A stretch of DNA of 64,000 nucleotides from Lysobacterales bacterium (GTDB lineage: Bacteria; Pseudomonadota; Gammaproteobacteria; Xanthomonadales; SZUA-36), in contig JAKITK010000010.1 in NCBI GenBank assembly GCA_021648125.1, positions 1-64,000 on the forward strand. Reading direction: 5' to 3'. Positions 8,716 through 18,254 of the stretch are shown piece after piece; positions within the stretch are counted from its first letter, which is position 1; every line of letters begins with the position of its first letter. The position numbers were made by a program, and so were the translations under genes. The notes beneath the pieces were generated by a model. That model had not been told where the DNA came from and did not search any database. It was given only the letters and a program-made list of their open reading frames with translations.

Positions 8716-9804
8716 ATGAAAACCCTGACAAGATTATTCATAGTCCTGCTATTTCCTCTAAGTATTGTCAATGCGGCTGAGTATAAAATCGAAACCGTAG
8801 TTGAGGGTCTAAATTACCCTTGGGCTATGGCGTTTTTACCTGCCGGTGATATCCTAGTTACTGAACGCACGGGCCAGCTGCGGCGAATACACCAGGGAAA
8901 ACTTCTGCCAGAACCCATCAAGAACTTGCCTGCGTCATTTTCAGGCGGGCAAGGTGGCTTGCTGGATATTATTCTTGACCCTGAATTTCAAAATAATCAA
9001 CGGGTTTATATTTCCTTGGTAGCCCGCAATAATAAAAACAATACGCTTGAAGTTATCAGTGCGCGCTTGGGTGACAATAGCCTTGAAGAGATAAAAACAA
9101 TTTTCACATCAACTGCCTACAAAACCCCGTATCATTTTGGTGGAAGATTGGCATTCCTACCGGACCAGAGTTTATTGATTACCGTAGGTGATGGTTTCGA
9201 TTATCGCGAAAAGGCCCAGTCACTGGATACCCATTTTGGTAAATTAATACGCATACAGCGTGATGGTACGGTGCCTGATGACAACCCATTTGTTGGTAAC
9301 AAGGATGCCTTGCCTGAAATATGGACTATTGGTCATCGCAACCCCCAGGGTTTGCTGGTATCAACCGATGGCACGGTATGGTTACATGAGCACGGGCCCA
9401 AGGGTGGTGATGAGCTGAATAAGATCGAAGCCGGCCAAAACTATGGTTGGCCTGCTATCAGTTATGGAATTGATTATTCCGGTGCCTATGTCAGTCCTTA
9501 TACAAGGGCGGAAGGTATGCAACAACCGATTGTTCACTGGTCACCCTCGATTGCTCCATCCGGGTTTTGTGAATATACAGGGGATGTTTTTCCGCAATGG
9601 CGCGGCAATTTGTTTGTTGCCACGCTAGTTGAAAAAAGCGTGCGTAGATTGGTGATGGAGCAGGGCAGGGTAGCCTCGCAGGAAATTATGTTTGTAGAAT
9701 TAGAGCAACGAATTCGCGAAGTTAAAGCAGGTCCTGATGGTTATCTGTATTTGCTTACTGACAGTGACAGCGGGCAGTTGCTAAGAGTTCTTCCAAAAGA
9801 CTAA
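8716..9804 (+). CDS. soluble PQQ-dependent aldose sugar dehydrogenase
   Basis: 362 residues with an N-terminal signal peptide (cleavage near NAAEY) and a six-bladed beta-propeller of the GSDH/YliI family. Key segments: YPWAMAFLPAGDILVTER, PYHFGGRLAFLPD, IGHRNPQGLL, HEHGPKGGDELN and GQNYGWPAISYG, which line the PQQ and Ca site in family structures. It oxidises aldoses in the periplasm and passes electrons to a respiratory acceptor. A homologous gene fused to a cytochrome c lies at 12417. Confidence 0.9.
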   Translation: MKTLTRLFIVLLFPLSIVNAAEYKIETVVEGLNYPWAMAFLPAGDILVTERTGQLRRIHQGKLLPEPIKNLPASFSGGQGGLLDIILDPEFQNNQRVYISLVARNNKNNTLEVISARLGDNSLEEIKTIFTSTAYKTPYHFGGRLAFLPDQSLLITVGDGFDYREKAQSLDTHFGKLIRIQRDGTVPDDNPFVGNKDALPEIWTIGHRNPQGLLVSTDGTVWLHEHGPKGGDELNKIEAGQNYGWPAISYGIDYSGAYVSPYTRAEGMQQPIVHWSPSIAPSGFCEYTGDVFPQWRGNLFVATLVEKSVRRLVMEQGRVASQEIMFVELEQRIREVKAGPDGYLYLLTDSDSGQLLRVLPKD

Positions 9805-9876
9805 ACTCAGTTTTACAGGGTTTCGATAGCTAATGTTTTTATCAAAGGAGCACATCAGTGAGAACTGGAATTGTCG

Positions 9877-9907
9877 AAAACCCCCGAGGCTTATCCCCGG
9901 GGTTTTT
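9877..9907. terminator. bidirectional rho-independent terminator
   Basis: AAAACCCC at the left and GGGGTTTT at the right form the stem, with an inner GAGG/CCCC part, and the T-run and A-run lie on the outer sides. It sits between the converging dehydrogenase and S46 peptidase genes and can serve both strands. Confidence 0.8.
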
Positions 9908-9949
9908 CAGAAGTATGCTAAGCGCACATCAAGCATTAATCAGTTATGT

Positions 9950-12133
9950 CTAGCGAATAATTTCCATTTCTTTAATCAAGTTATCCGCACCATCAATATA
10001 TTCCATTACCCATAACATATAACGCGAATCAACACTGATTGAACGATTAAGTTGCTCGTCATAGTCCCAGTCGCCAATAATGCTTTCATAGACACCATCA
10101 AATGCCAGGCCGACAAATTCAGCCCGTGCATTCAGCGTTGGAGAGCCTGAGTTACCACCGGTAATGTCGAGTGTACCGAGGTAGTTAACCGGTACCGAAC
10201 CCAGGCTTTTACTCAGATATTTTCCATAGTGTTTCTGTTTAATCAGATCCATTTGTTTGTCTGGAGCATTAAACGGTTTTTCGCCTGTGTGTTTCGCCGC
10301 TACGCCCTCAAGTGTAGTGAAGGGCAGTGCCAGCATGCCGTCCGCAGGCGAATAGGACTTCACATTGCCGTAGGTGATCCGAAGGGTGGAGTTGGCATCG
10401 GCATAAACTGCTTTTCCGATGCTTTTGTAATAGGCAATTAAAGCTTCCATGTACTTGGGTCGGAAGGCCTGAATATCCCCGGAAAGCGCGTCACTGCTAT
10501 CGCTGATGGCTTCTCTTTCTTTGTATGTTGCTACCGCCAACTGGATGAATGGGTCGCTACTCTGTTCAAATTCAGTCAGGGATTTTTTCATCCACTGGAG
10601 GCGTATTTCTTCATCACCAAGCTTTGTTTTGCTAAACATATTATCTAAGAGTTTTTGCAATTCCACATCGTTGACTTCATTGTTAAGTGCAAAAAACTTA
10701 TCCAATGATTTGATTTTTTGTGCTTGCGGAATAGTGGTGTAGTGTTTAATGAAGTGTAATAACACGGCTTTATCAATATCACTATCGTAACGGCGGTTAA
10801 TACTTTTCATGCGCTGTTCAAAGCGAGCAATGTCGCGTTGCTGATATCCCTGGTCGCGCTCCAGATCAGGTTTTTGTGATTCATTCGCAAGTTTATACAG
10901 GGCAAGGGCAGTGCTCATCATGGTGGTTCTAGCCATGTAGGACATCACTAAGTCACGCTCTTTATTTTCCTGGCTTTGCAGAATTAAACCATTAAGCCCC
11001 TGTAGCGAGTTTGCATACTTTTCTGTTCGCGTCGGTAATTCTGCAACCCAGCTAGCCAAATCTTTTTCCATTTGGTCTTTGCGCTGTTGGGTAGTGCCTT
11101 TGTTATAGCTGGTGATCATGCTGCCAAAGTTTTTAGCATAGTTGGCCAGGCCAGCAAGTGTACCTGCGTATTTTATTCGAGCATCACTACCTTCAGCAGA
11201 ATTGGCCTTGATAATATCGATGTATTCTTCACGGTATGCTTTGGCGGCAGGGTAGGTCCAAGTGAAGTTGTTTTTTACTTCTATGGAGGTTCTATAACGG
11301 TTGGTCCGGCCAGGATAGCCTAGCACCATAATATAATCATCCGCGCTGAGACCGCTGGCGCTGATCTTTAAAAAATGTTTGGGTTTGTATGGAACATTAT
11401 CTTCACTATAGTCAGCCGGTAGCCCGTCTTTGTCTACATAGGCACGGTAGAATCCAAAATCGCCGGTATGTCGCGGCCACATCCAGTTGTCGATATCGCC
11501 ACCGTACTTTCCAATGCTTGTAGCTGGTGCATAAACCATGCGGATATCGCGAAGCATTAATTGCTTGAACAGGAAGTACTCCATGCCGCCATGAAAACTA
11601 ACCACCCGGCAGCGGTAGCGTTTGTCATATTCACATTCAGCAACCAAAGCTTTACGGTTCTTGTCGATAGTTTTGAAGCGTTCTATACCGGTTACCTTCT
11701 CGCCCAGGTCACCGACAATATCCGCACTTACCTTAATAATTTCTTCGGTGACATAAATTCGGCTGCCCGGAGTCGCCTGGAGTTCTTGATCCATTGATTT
11801 TGCCAGGAAGCCATTTTTTAATAAATTATTATCTTCAGTCGAGTTGTATTGAATCGAACCATAGATGCAGTGGTGGTTGGTGGCAATAAGCCCCTGTGGT
11901 GAAACAAATGATGCGGTGCAGCCGCCAGTACTAACGATTGCCCCCATCGGGAAGCCGGTCAAATCCGTTAAGGATTCAGGTTCCAATTCTAAACCGGCGG
12001 CTTTGAGCTGCTCTGCAATTTCAGGTAACTGATGAGGTTGCCACATGCCTTCATCTGCAGATACTGTAGTGGTTGCGAAACTGAAACAAAGAGCTAATAA
12101 AGCTGCGGTAAGCAAATTGGAGCGCTTAATCAT
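9950..12133 (-). CDS. S46-family dipeptidyl-peptidase
   Basis: 727 residues with a signal peptide (cleavage near VSADEG). Chymotrypsin-fold serine peptidase of family S46 (DPP7/DPP11 type), which releases dipeptides from the N-terminus of peptides in the periplasm. The catalytic His is in SPQGLIATNHHCIYG, the Asp candidate in the GGDIDNWMWPRHTGDF region, and the nucleophile Ser in DITGGNSGSPTLN near residue 660. Length fits the family (about 700-730). The gene points opposite to the flanking dehydrogenases. Whether it prefers acidic or hydrophobic P1 residues cannot be read with confidence. Confidence 0.92.
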   Translation of the reverse strand: MIKRSNLLTAALLALCFSFATTTVSADEGMWQPHQLPEIAEQLKAAGLELEPESLTDLTGFPMGAIVSTGGCTASFVSPQGLIATNHHCIYGSIQYNSTEDNNLLKNGFLAKSMDQELQATPGSRIYVTEEIIKVSADIVGDLGEKVTGIERFKTIDKNRKALVAECEYDKRYRCRVVSFHGGMEYFLFKQLMLRDIRMVYAPATSIGKYGGDIDNWMWPRHTGDFGFYRAYVDKDGLPADYSEDNVPYKPKHFLKISASGLSADDYIMVLGYPGRTNRYRTSIEVKNNFTWTYPAAKAYREEYIDIIKANSAEGSDARIKYAGTLAGLANYAKNFGSMITSYNKGTTQQRKDQMEKDLASWVAELPTRTEKYANSLQGLNGLILQSQENKERDLVMSYMARTTMMSTALALYKLANESQKPDLERDQGYQQRDIARFEQRMKSINRRYDSDIDKAVLLHFIKHYTTIPQAQKIKSLDKFFALNNEVNDVELQKLLDNMFSKTKLGDEEIRLQWMKKSLTEFEQSSDPFIQLAVATYKEREAISDSSDALSGDIQAFRPKYMEALIAYYKSIGKAVYADANSTLRITYGNVKSYSPADGMLALPFTTLEGVAAKHTGEKPFNAPDKQMDLIKQKHYGKYLSKSLGSVPVNYLGTLDITGGNSGSPTLNARAEFVGLAFDGVYESIIGDWDYDEQLNRSISVDSRYMLWVMEYIDGADNLIKEMEIIR

Positions 12134-12379
12134 AATAATTTCCTAGCAAATATTTGGTTGGGGAATGCTGAGCTTTAAGAGAACTGAGAGAACATTAGGT
12201 GAAATTATATCAAATATTTCTCCGAATCATCAGAATTTTAAAGTTCGTAGCCTGAAACGGCGTATTACCACAGCGTACCATTGAAGGGTGTTTTTAGTTA
12301 AGCAGTTGGCATGCACCTCATCCACTATGTTTGTTAATATAGTGTCGGTCAACATGTAACTGATTTAATTTGCTGCCCC

Positions 12380-12402
12380 GTGTCCATTTAACAATGGGCA
12401 CA
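12380..12402. promoter_or_regulatory. inverted repeat upstream of dehydrogenase-cytochrome gene
   Basis: CGTGTCCATT and AATGGGCACACG face each other across TAAC, 15-40 bases before the ATG at 12417 and just ahead of the AAAGGA ribosome-binding site. The position would suit an operator or an mRNA hairpin that masks initiation. No regulator is identifiable. Confidence 0.35.
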
Positions 12403-12416
12403 CGAAAGGAAATGTA

Positions 12417-13907
12417 ATGAATGCTATCTTTATCTCTCATCAATTTTGGCGGAATTTAATATTTGGCCTATTGCTGGCGCCCTTAATTCTGATCGCAGAA
12501 ACCACAAAATCCACTCAGAAGATGATGGATGATATTTGGTTGCCTGTACATCAGGGTGCACTCAAGGGCGTGGTTGATTTAAATGTTCGAGATGCGGTGC
12601 TTGAGGAAGTTCTTGGTGGATTGACCTATCCGTGGGCATTTGAATTTATCAATGACGATGAAATCCTTATTACCCAACTATCCGGGCAGTTATTTCGATA
12701 TCAACTTTCCAGTAAAAAATTAATTGAAGTTAGTGGGTTACCAGAGATTGCCGATGGGTTTCCACAGGTAGGCTTGCTGGATGTAGAGATTCACCCTGAG
12801 TTTGCAAAAAATCAGCGTATTTACTTTAGTTATGTGCAACTTGATCCTGTCACCCAACAGTTTTTTCGAACTGCAGTGGCAACAGCCGTGTTGCGCGATA
12901 AACAACTGCTTAATGTGCGAAATATCCTTGAATCAGAACATTTCAGTTGGTCACCCTCTAATTTTGGCGGGGCGCTTGAATTTGATGATAAAGATTACCT
13001 GTATATATCGATTGGAAATCGTTCAGAAGATTGGAATGCAGCGATAAAGGGGCGCCTTGAAGGAAAGATTTTACGCTTGCACGATGATGGATCGGTGCCC
13101 AAGGACAACCCATTCGTCGGTGTTGAGGGAATTGATGACAGAATATATGCGCTTGGGGTACGCAACTCACAAGGATTGCACTTTGATAAAGTCAGCGGCC
13201 GTATGTTCGAGTCTGAACATGGCCCGATGGGTGGGGATGAAGTCAATATTATTGAAGCCGGTAAAAACTATGGCTGGCCAGAGATTACTTATGGCAGAGA
13301 TTACACCATGGATCCCATCGGTTCGGGAACTCATAAAAAAGGCTTACAACAGCCGATTTTTTATTACCTTCCTTCGCAAGCAATTTCTCCGATTACGATT
13401 TACCGAGGAGATATGTTCAAAGAGTGGGAGGGTGACCTGCTGGTTGGGGCGCTTAAAGGAAAGCTGATTAGTAAGTTAGACCTTGATGGTGACCGGATTC
13501 GTTCCGAGCATGATATCTTGAAGCAATTAGATGCTCGGGTGCGGGATATCAAAGTCGCAAGTGATGGATCCATATACGTACTTACACAGACCGGGTCTCT
13601 TTATCGACTCAGCAGAAAGGCGAAGAAAGATACGCCAGAGCCGCCGGCTAACACCGCGTTAATTTATGAATTGATATGTTCGGGCTGTCACGCTTCCGGT
13701 GCGTATGAAGCCCCACGCTTATCAGAATTTACAGATTGGAAAGAAACACTTGAGCAACCGATTGAAAAAACCTACCAAAATACTATTGCAGGGTATGCTG
13801 GGATGCCTGAACGAGGCCTTTGTGGTATGTGTACTGATGAGTTCTTGAAATTGCTTGTTGATGAGATGCTGGATAAAGTACGGCAACTGGATCAAGCTTC
13901 TGAATAA
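12417..13907 (+). CDS. PQQ sugar dehydrogenase fused to cytochrome c
   Basis: 496 residues: a signal peptide, a GSDH-type beta-propeller (about 55-405) and a C-terminal c5-like cytochrome c domain (about 415-490). Propeller motifs match the gene at 8716: YPWAFEFI, HFSWSPSNFGGALEF, LGVRNSQGL, HGPMGGDE and GKNYGWPEITYG. The haem motif is CSGCH, with the distal ligand region in YAGMPERGLCGMC. The fusion allows direct electron transfer from the sugar to haem and on to the respiratory chain. The ATG has AAAGGA a few bases upstream. Confidence 0.9.
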   Translation: MNAIFISHQFWRNLIFGLLLAPLILIAETTKSTQKMMDDIWLPVHQGALKGVVDLNVRDAVLEEVLGGLTYPWAFEFINDDEILITQLSGQLFRYQLSSKKLIEVSGLPEIADGFPQVGLLDVEIHPEFAKNQRIYFSYVQLDPVTQQFFRTAVATAVLRDKQLLNVRNILESEHFSWSPSNFGGALEFDDKDYLYISIGNRSEDWNAAIKGRLEGKILRLHDDGSVPKDNPFVGVEGIDDRIYALGVRNSQGLHFDKVSGRMFESEHGPMGGDEVNIIEAGKNYGWPEITYGRDYTMDPIGSGTHKKGLQQPIFYYLPSQAISPITIYRGDMFKEWEGDLLVGALKGKLISKLDLDGDRIRSEHDILKQLDARVRDIKVASDGSIYVLTQTGSLYRLSRKAKKDTPEPPANTALIYELICSGCHASGAYEAPRLSEFTDWKETLEQPIEKTYQNTIAGYAGMPERGLCGMCTDEFLKLLVDEMLDKVRQLDQASE

Positions 13908-14079
13908 TATCAAACCTTGCTCAAGGCGACAGACATAGTTGGGCGAAACCGGCTTTCCACTGTTAATGCCCGCACGGGCAGGGGTTGTCGGGTCATCTGG
14001 CCGCTTAGTCAACAAGATTGACTAAACCAGCAAAATTTGCTAATTTTGAAGCGCTTTTGCCAATTTTGGAGACCAAGAA

Positions 14080-14241
14080 TTGACTTCAGATATTTTAGAT
14101 ATTGCTCAAATTTCACAACGATTGAATAAAGCGGGATTTTCTCCCGTAAGCGTGGGGGAGGAAGTGGTCTTGCAGCCTTTTGATGCCTGTGGATGTCTGG
14201 TGGTTTTTGAAGGTGAGAATTCTAGGGAAAACACGCAATGA
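14080..14241 (+). CDS. small protein with TTG start coupled to ATC hydrolase
   Basis: A 53-codon frame beginning TTG at 14080, preceded by TTGGAGACC (GGAG about 7-8 bases upstream), and ending with a TGA that overlaps the next ATG (ATGA at 14238-14241). The product starts MTSDILDIAQISQRLNKAGF and includes FDACGCLVVFEG, a short Cys-containing C-terminal piece. No family was recognised. The strong coupling suggests a functional partner of the next gene. Coding status is inferred from the ribosome-binding site, overlap and open frame only. Confidence 0.6.
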   Translation: MTSDILDIAQISQRLNKAGFSPVSVGEEVVLQPFDACGCLVVFEGENSRENTQ

Positions 14242-14717
14242 GCCATTCGATTTCAATATTGGAACTGCGGCGCATTGAAGCGACTATTCTAAAAGATGTT
14301 TATGACACTGTGCTTGAGCTTCATGGGGCCAAAGAAGCAGAGAAAATTGTCGCTGCTTCGGTTAAAAAATCTGCCATAGCCCAGGGTAAATCCATGCGAA
14401 GCCTGGCAAAAAAAACTGATGCTCAACATCCTGATTTAGAGGATTTTGCCAATCTTATTCCCCTTTGGGAAGTTGATGGAGCCTTGGAAATTGAAATGCT
14501 GCATAGCTCCAAAGACCGGCTGCAATTTAATATACGCCATTGCAAATATGCGCAAATGTACAAGGAAATGGGCCTCGGTGAAATCGGCCATTTATTGTCG
14601 TGCAATCGCGACGCGGCATTTTGCATTGGCTATAATCCAGATATGGAATTGACCCGCACCCAGACCATTATGAAGGGCGCAAAATTCTGTGACTTTCGTT
14701 ATAAACTCAGAGCTTAG
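14238..14717 (+). CDS. L-2-amino-thiazoline-4-carboxylic acid hydrolase family
   Basis: 159 residues resembling the ATC-hydrolase family (Pfam PF14196). C-terminal signature elements are CKYAQMYKEMG, LSCNRDAAFCIGYNP and the terminal CDFRYKLR, with conserved Cys residues. The founding enzyme opens a thiazoline ring on the route to L-cysteine, but most family members are uncharacterised, so the substrate here is unknown. It overlaps the 53-codon gene upstream by four bases. Confidence 0.75.
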   Translation: MSHSISILELRRIEATILKDVYDTVLELHGAKEAEKIVAASVKKSAIAQGKSMRSLAKKTDAQHPDLEDFANLIPLWEVDGALEIEMLHSSKDRLQFNIRHCKYAQMYKEMGLGEIGHLLSCNRDAAFCIGYNPDMELTRTQTIMKGAKFCDFRYKLRA

Positions 14718-14864
14718 GAAGGATAAAGGCCCTTTTCCATGAAATTGACAAGTACCGAAGCAGTTTTTTGCATCGATTTTTCAGGTTTCCAGTTAGATTT
14801 TCGTGAAAGCTCACAAAAGTTCTGGATTCAATCCGGTAATAAAGGTTTATAAGGAGATTTCGTT

Positions 14865-16439
14865 TTGAATTACATCGTTAACATCAGTTCTAAACTCATC
14901 ATCGGGCTATTTGTATTTATGCTGCCGGCACTGGCTACAGATAAACCGCTAGCTGATTACCCTCACTACACACTGGCCAGCAGCGATGCCTATGATTTTA
15001 GCCAAATTTCTGCCTATGCAGGTAAACATGGGCGTATATACGCGTATATTGATGAAAACCTAGATGACCATTTTAAGAATATTCAGCGTTGGGTACGCCA
15101 GCGCTCGATTAGTGCGCAAAATGTTGGTATCACCGAAATGGCAGAGTTATTGCGGGATGACCTAGCAGCAATTGGTTTTTCAGAAACAACCCTAGTGCCA
15201 AGCGCGGGTCACCCCGGTGTGTGGGGCTATTATGATGCCGGGGCAACAAAAACCTTGCTGGTTTATATGATGTACGATGTTCAGCCGGTTAACGAAGACG
15301 ACTGGGAAAGCCCGCCATTCGAGGGTAAGTTGGTCGAACGGGACTTCGGTCAGGTTTTGATGGCACGCGGTGCTACCAATCAAAAAGGACCACAGCGGGC
15401 ATTTCTAAATGCTATTGAATCAATCATCAAAGTTAACGGCACACTGCCGGTGAACCTGATGGTGCTGGCCGAAGGCGAAGAGGAATTGGGGTCACCAAAT
15501 TACCCGCAACTGGTAGATGCTTATGAAGCGCGACTGAAGACAGCTGATGGGGTATTGTTTCCGTTTAACTCGCAAAACCTCAAGGGTGAATTAACTGTAT
15601 TGCTCGGGGTTAAGGGAATCAACTACTGGGAGCTTGAAAGCAAGGGCGGTAGCTGGGGAGGGCCGGGTAAATCAGAAATCCATGGATCCTACAAATCGGT
15701 GGTTGATTCACCCACGCAAAGATTAATTGCTGCGATTGCATCGATGACAACGGCCGACGGCAACACCATCTTGATCGATGGTTACTATGATGATGTGCGC
15801 CCGCCTACGGTTGAAGAATCCATGCTGATTAATGCCATGAGTAATAAATGGTCGGCCGCAGACTGGAAAAAACAACTGTCACTCAGCCAATTTATTCATG
15901 ACCAGAAAGGTGAGGCCGTACTGATGCGTTATCTTTACGATGTCACCCTGAATGTGGATGGTATCTGGAGCGGCTACACCGGCGAGGGTGTCAAAACCAT
16001 ATTGCCGCATATCGCTACCGCTAAAATGGACTCCCGCCTACCCATGGGAATAGATCCTGACACTCAGTTTGCCCGCTTACGCAAGCACCTGGATGAGCAC
16101 GGATTCAGTGATATTATCATTCGTAAATTATCCGGCTATCCAGCGGCGCAGACATCGGTAGATGCACCTTTAGTGCAGGCGGCAATGGGTGTTTTCTCGA
16201 AATGGGCGAATATTACCAGCGTGATGCCGCGTATTGGCGGCAGTGCGCCGTTTTATCAATTCACCGAGCGCCTAGGCCTGCCGCTTGTTTTTAACGGTCT
16301 AGGGCATGGGTCGGGTGCCCACGGACCAAACGAATATATGCTAATTTACCCACATAAGGATTCAAAAGTTGCAGGTTTGGCAGATATTGAAAAAAGTTAT
16401 GTTGACCTGTTGTTCGCTTTGGCGGAGCCTGCAAATTAA
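14865..16439 (+). CDS. M20-family peptidase with atypical metal ligands
   Basis: 524 residues with a signal peptide (cleavage near PALATD). Start is TTG at 14865, supported by AAGGAG eight bases upstream. The M20 scaffold is clear: YDVQPVNEDDWESPPFEG, AEGEEELGSPN, MDSRLPMG and GLGHGSGAHGPNEY. Two canonical positions differ: the first metal-ligand His of the usual GHxDVxP reads YMMYDVQP, and the bridging Asp of RGAxD reads RGATNQKGP. The Glu pair and the later Asp and His are kept. Probably a periplasmic dipeptidase-like subfamily with altered or mononuclear metal use. Confidence 0.85.
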   Translation: MNYIVNISSKLIIGLFVFMLPALATDKPLADYPHYTLASSDAYDFSQISAYAGKHGRIYAYIDENLDDHFKNIQRWVRQRSISAQNVGITEMAELLRDDLAAIGFSETTLVPSAGHPGVWGYYDAGATKTLLVYMMYDVQPVNEDDWESPPFEGKLVERDFGQVLMARGATNQKGPQRAFLNAIESIIKVNGTLPVNLMVLAEGEEELGSPNYPQLVDAYEARLKTADGVLFPFNSQNLKGELTVLLGVKGINYWELESKGGSWGGPGKSEIHGSYKSVVDSPTQRLIAAIASMTTADGNTILIDGYYDDVRPPTVEESMLINAMSNKWSAADWKKQLSLSQFIHDQKGEAVLMRYLYDVTLNVDGIWSGYTGEGVKTILPHIATAKMDSRLPMGIDPDTQFARLRKHLDEHGFSDIIIRKLSGYPAAQTSVDAPLVQAAMGVFSKWANITSVMPRIGGSAPFYQFTERLGLPLVFNGLGHGSGAHGPNEYMLIYPHKDSKVAGLADIEKSYVDLLFALAEPAN

Positions 16440-16451
16440 GAATAACTGCTG

Positions 16452-18254
16452 CTAAAACCAGTCTGCCTGCATCTCAAAGCAAACAGGATCCAGGTCTTCC
16501 AACAATTGTAATAAATGGAAGACTTCAGGTAGTTCCCAGTTAATATAATAACTGGCGGCTTGAATTTTGCCGTGAAGAAAAGCCTGCTCTGATGGCTGAG
16601 TGGCTGTTGCAGAGAGTTTATTCTTGGCAACGACAGCCTGTTTCAACCACAACCAGGCCACTACAATGCGGCCGAAGCTGTCCAAGTATAGACTGGCATT
16701 TGCCAGAGTTTTATCCGCGCCTTCAGTGGCTAAAGCTTTCCCCAGAACCCGGGTGACCTCAGCAAGTCGACCAGTAGCCTTTTTGAGGGTGGCGGCCTGA
16801 GCCACTAAGCCGGTTTTTTCAGCCAGTTGTAGCGTGTCGTTTATCAGCCCTAACAGCTGTTCAAATGCCCGGTTATTGTCCTGCCAAAGCTTGCGCCCGA
16901 GCAAATCCAGTGCCTGAATACCCTCAGTGCCCTCATGTATCGGGTTTAAACGATTATCTCGGTAACATTGCTCTACTGGGTAGTCACGGGTATAACCTGA
17001 GCCACCGAGTACCTGAATTGCAAGATCGTTGGCCTTGGTGCCATAAGTGGAGGGGAACGATTTAACCACGGGAGTAAGTAAGTCCAGTAGCTGTCCTGCA
17101 GCCAATTTTTCTGATGTGTCAGTGGCCGCTTCAGATAAGTCCATAAGTTTGGCCGCATACAGGCACAAGGCAAGGCTGCCTTCAACATAGGATTTTTGCG
17201 CCAATAACATGCGCCGGACATCGGCATGCTCAATTAACTTCACGGGTTTGCTGGACGAATCTCGGTTCGATGGCAGGCGGCCCTGCGGTCGATTGCGGGC
17301 GTATTCGAGCGAACTTAAATACCCTCGATAACCAATCATTGCCGCACCCAGTCCTACGCCAATACGGGCCTCGTTCATCATTTTAAACATATACAGCAAA
17401 CCCTGGTTCGGCTCTCCAACCAGATAACCTTGGCAGTTATCCTTGTCGCCGAAATTCAAAACGGTTGAGGTTATTCCACGATAACCCATCTTGTGCAACA
17501 GTCCGGCCACCTGAACATCATTTCTTGAGGCGTTTTCAGCGTTCTCATCCAGCAGGAATTTAGGTACGATAAATAATGAAATGCCTTTCACACCGACAGG
17601 CGCCGTGGGCATTCTTGCCAGCACCAGATGCACAATATTTTCGCTTAGCGGATGGTCGCCTGCAGAGATAAACATTTTCTGACCTTTAATCAGGTAACTG
17701 CCATCAGCTTGTGCAGTGGCTGAAGTTTTAAGGTCTCCCAATGAAGAGCCAACATCAGGCTCTGTCAATGCCATAGTGCCGAAAATACGACCATCAAGAA
17801 GACCAGGTAAATACTGGCGTTTTTGGGATTCGCTGGCAAAGGCGGCAATTAAATTGGAAGCTGCTGTGCTTAAAAACGGATAGCCGGCGGTAGAGGGGTT
17901 GGCGGAAAAAAAGAAACTTTGGCAGGCCGAGGCAATCACAGCTGGCATCTGCATACCGCCATTGGCGTAAAGGTGCCTGGCCGCAATAAAGCCCGCGGCT
18001 GTATATTCTTCAAGCGCTGGTTTAACTTCCGCAATGATGCTGATGTTATCTCCATCAAACTCCGGCTCTATAGCGTCGGCTTTCGCGTTATGCGGCAGAA
18101 AGTGTTTGCGCGCGATTTTATCCGCGATTTCAATAAATGCATCAAAGGTTTCGCGGCTATGATCCTCATAATGGGGGTAGCTGAGTAATGACTCTGCGTC
18201 TAGTAAGTCATAGAGCAGGAATTCAAGGTCCTGTTGATTGATAAGTTGGTTCAT
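16452..18254 (-). CDS. acyl-CoA dehydrogenase (DmdC/AcdB-like)
   Basis: 600 residues, the long acyl-CoA dehydrogenase type that includes 3-methylmercaptopropionyl-CoA dehydrogenase (DmdC) relatives. FAD/substrate motifs: MALTEPDVGSSLGDL, IKGQKMFISAGDHPL, QVLGGSGYTRDYPVEQ and RDNRLNPIHEGTEGIQALDLLGRK, plus a C-terminal helical extension. The catalytic Glu is probably in the HEGTEGIQ loop. The substrate is not determinable. Its first 38 or so codons and upstream region are duplicated as a decayed copy near 26.9-27.2 kb. Confidence 0.88.
   Translation of the reverse strand: MNQLINQQDLEFLLYDLLDAESLLSYPHYEDHSRETFDAFIEIADKIARKHFLPHNAKADAIEPEFDGDNISIIAEVKPALEEYTAAGFIAARHLYANGGMQMPAVIASACQSFFFSANPSTAGYPFLSTAASNLIAAFASESQKRQYLPGLLDGRIFGTMALTEPDVGSSLGDLKTSATAQADGSYLIKGQKMFISAGDHPLSENIVHLVLARMPTAPVGVKGISLFIVPKFLLDENAENASRNDVQVAGLLHKMGYRGITSTVLNFGDKDNCQGYLVGEPNQGLLYMFKMMNEARIGVGLGAAMIGYRGYLSSLEYARNRPQGRLPSNRDSSSKPVKLIEHADVRRMLLAQKSYVEGSLALCLYAAKLMDLSEAATDTSEKLAAGQLLDLLTPVVKSFPSTYGTKANDLAIQVLGGSGYTRDYPVEQCYRDNRLNPIHEGTEGIQALDLLGRKLWQDNNRAFEQLLGLINDTLQLAEKTGLVAQAATLKKATGRLAEVTRVLGKALATEGADKTLANASLYLDSFGRIVVAWLWLKQAVVAKNKLSATATQPSEQAFLHGKIQAASYYINWELPEVFHLLQLLEDLDPVCFEMQADWF

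Noticed and set aside
13910-14010. Possible tRNA or terminator after the dehydrogenase-cytochrome gene
   Set aside because: Only a short TGCCCG/CGGGCA stem was found; no cloverleaf and no T-run.
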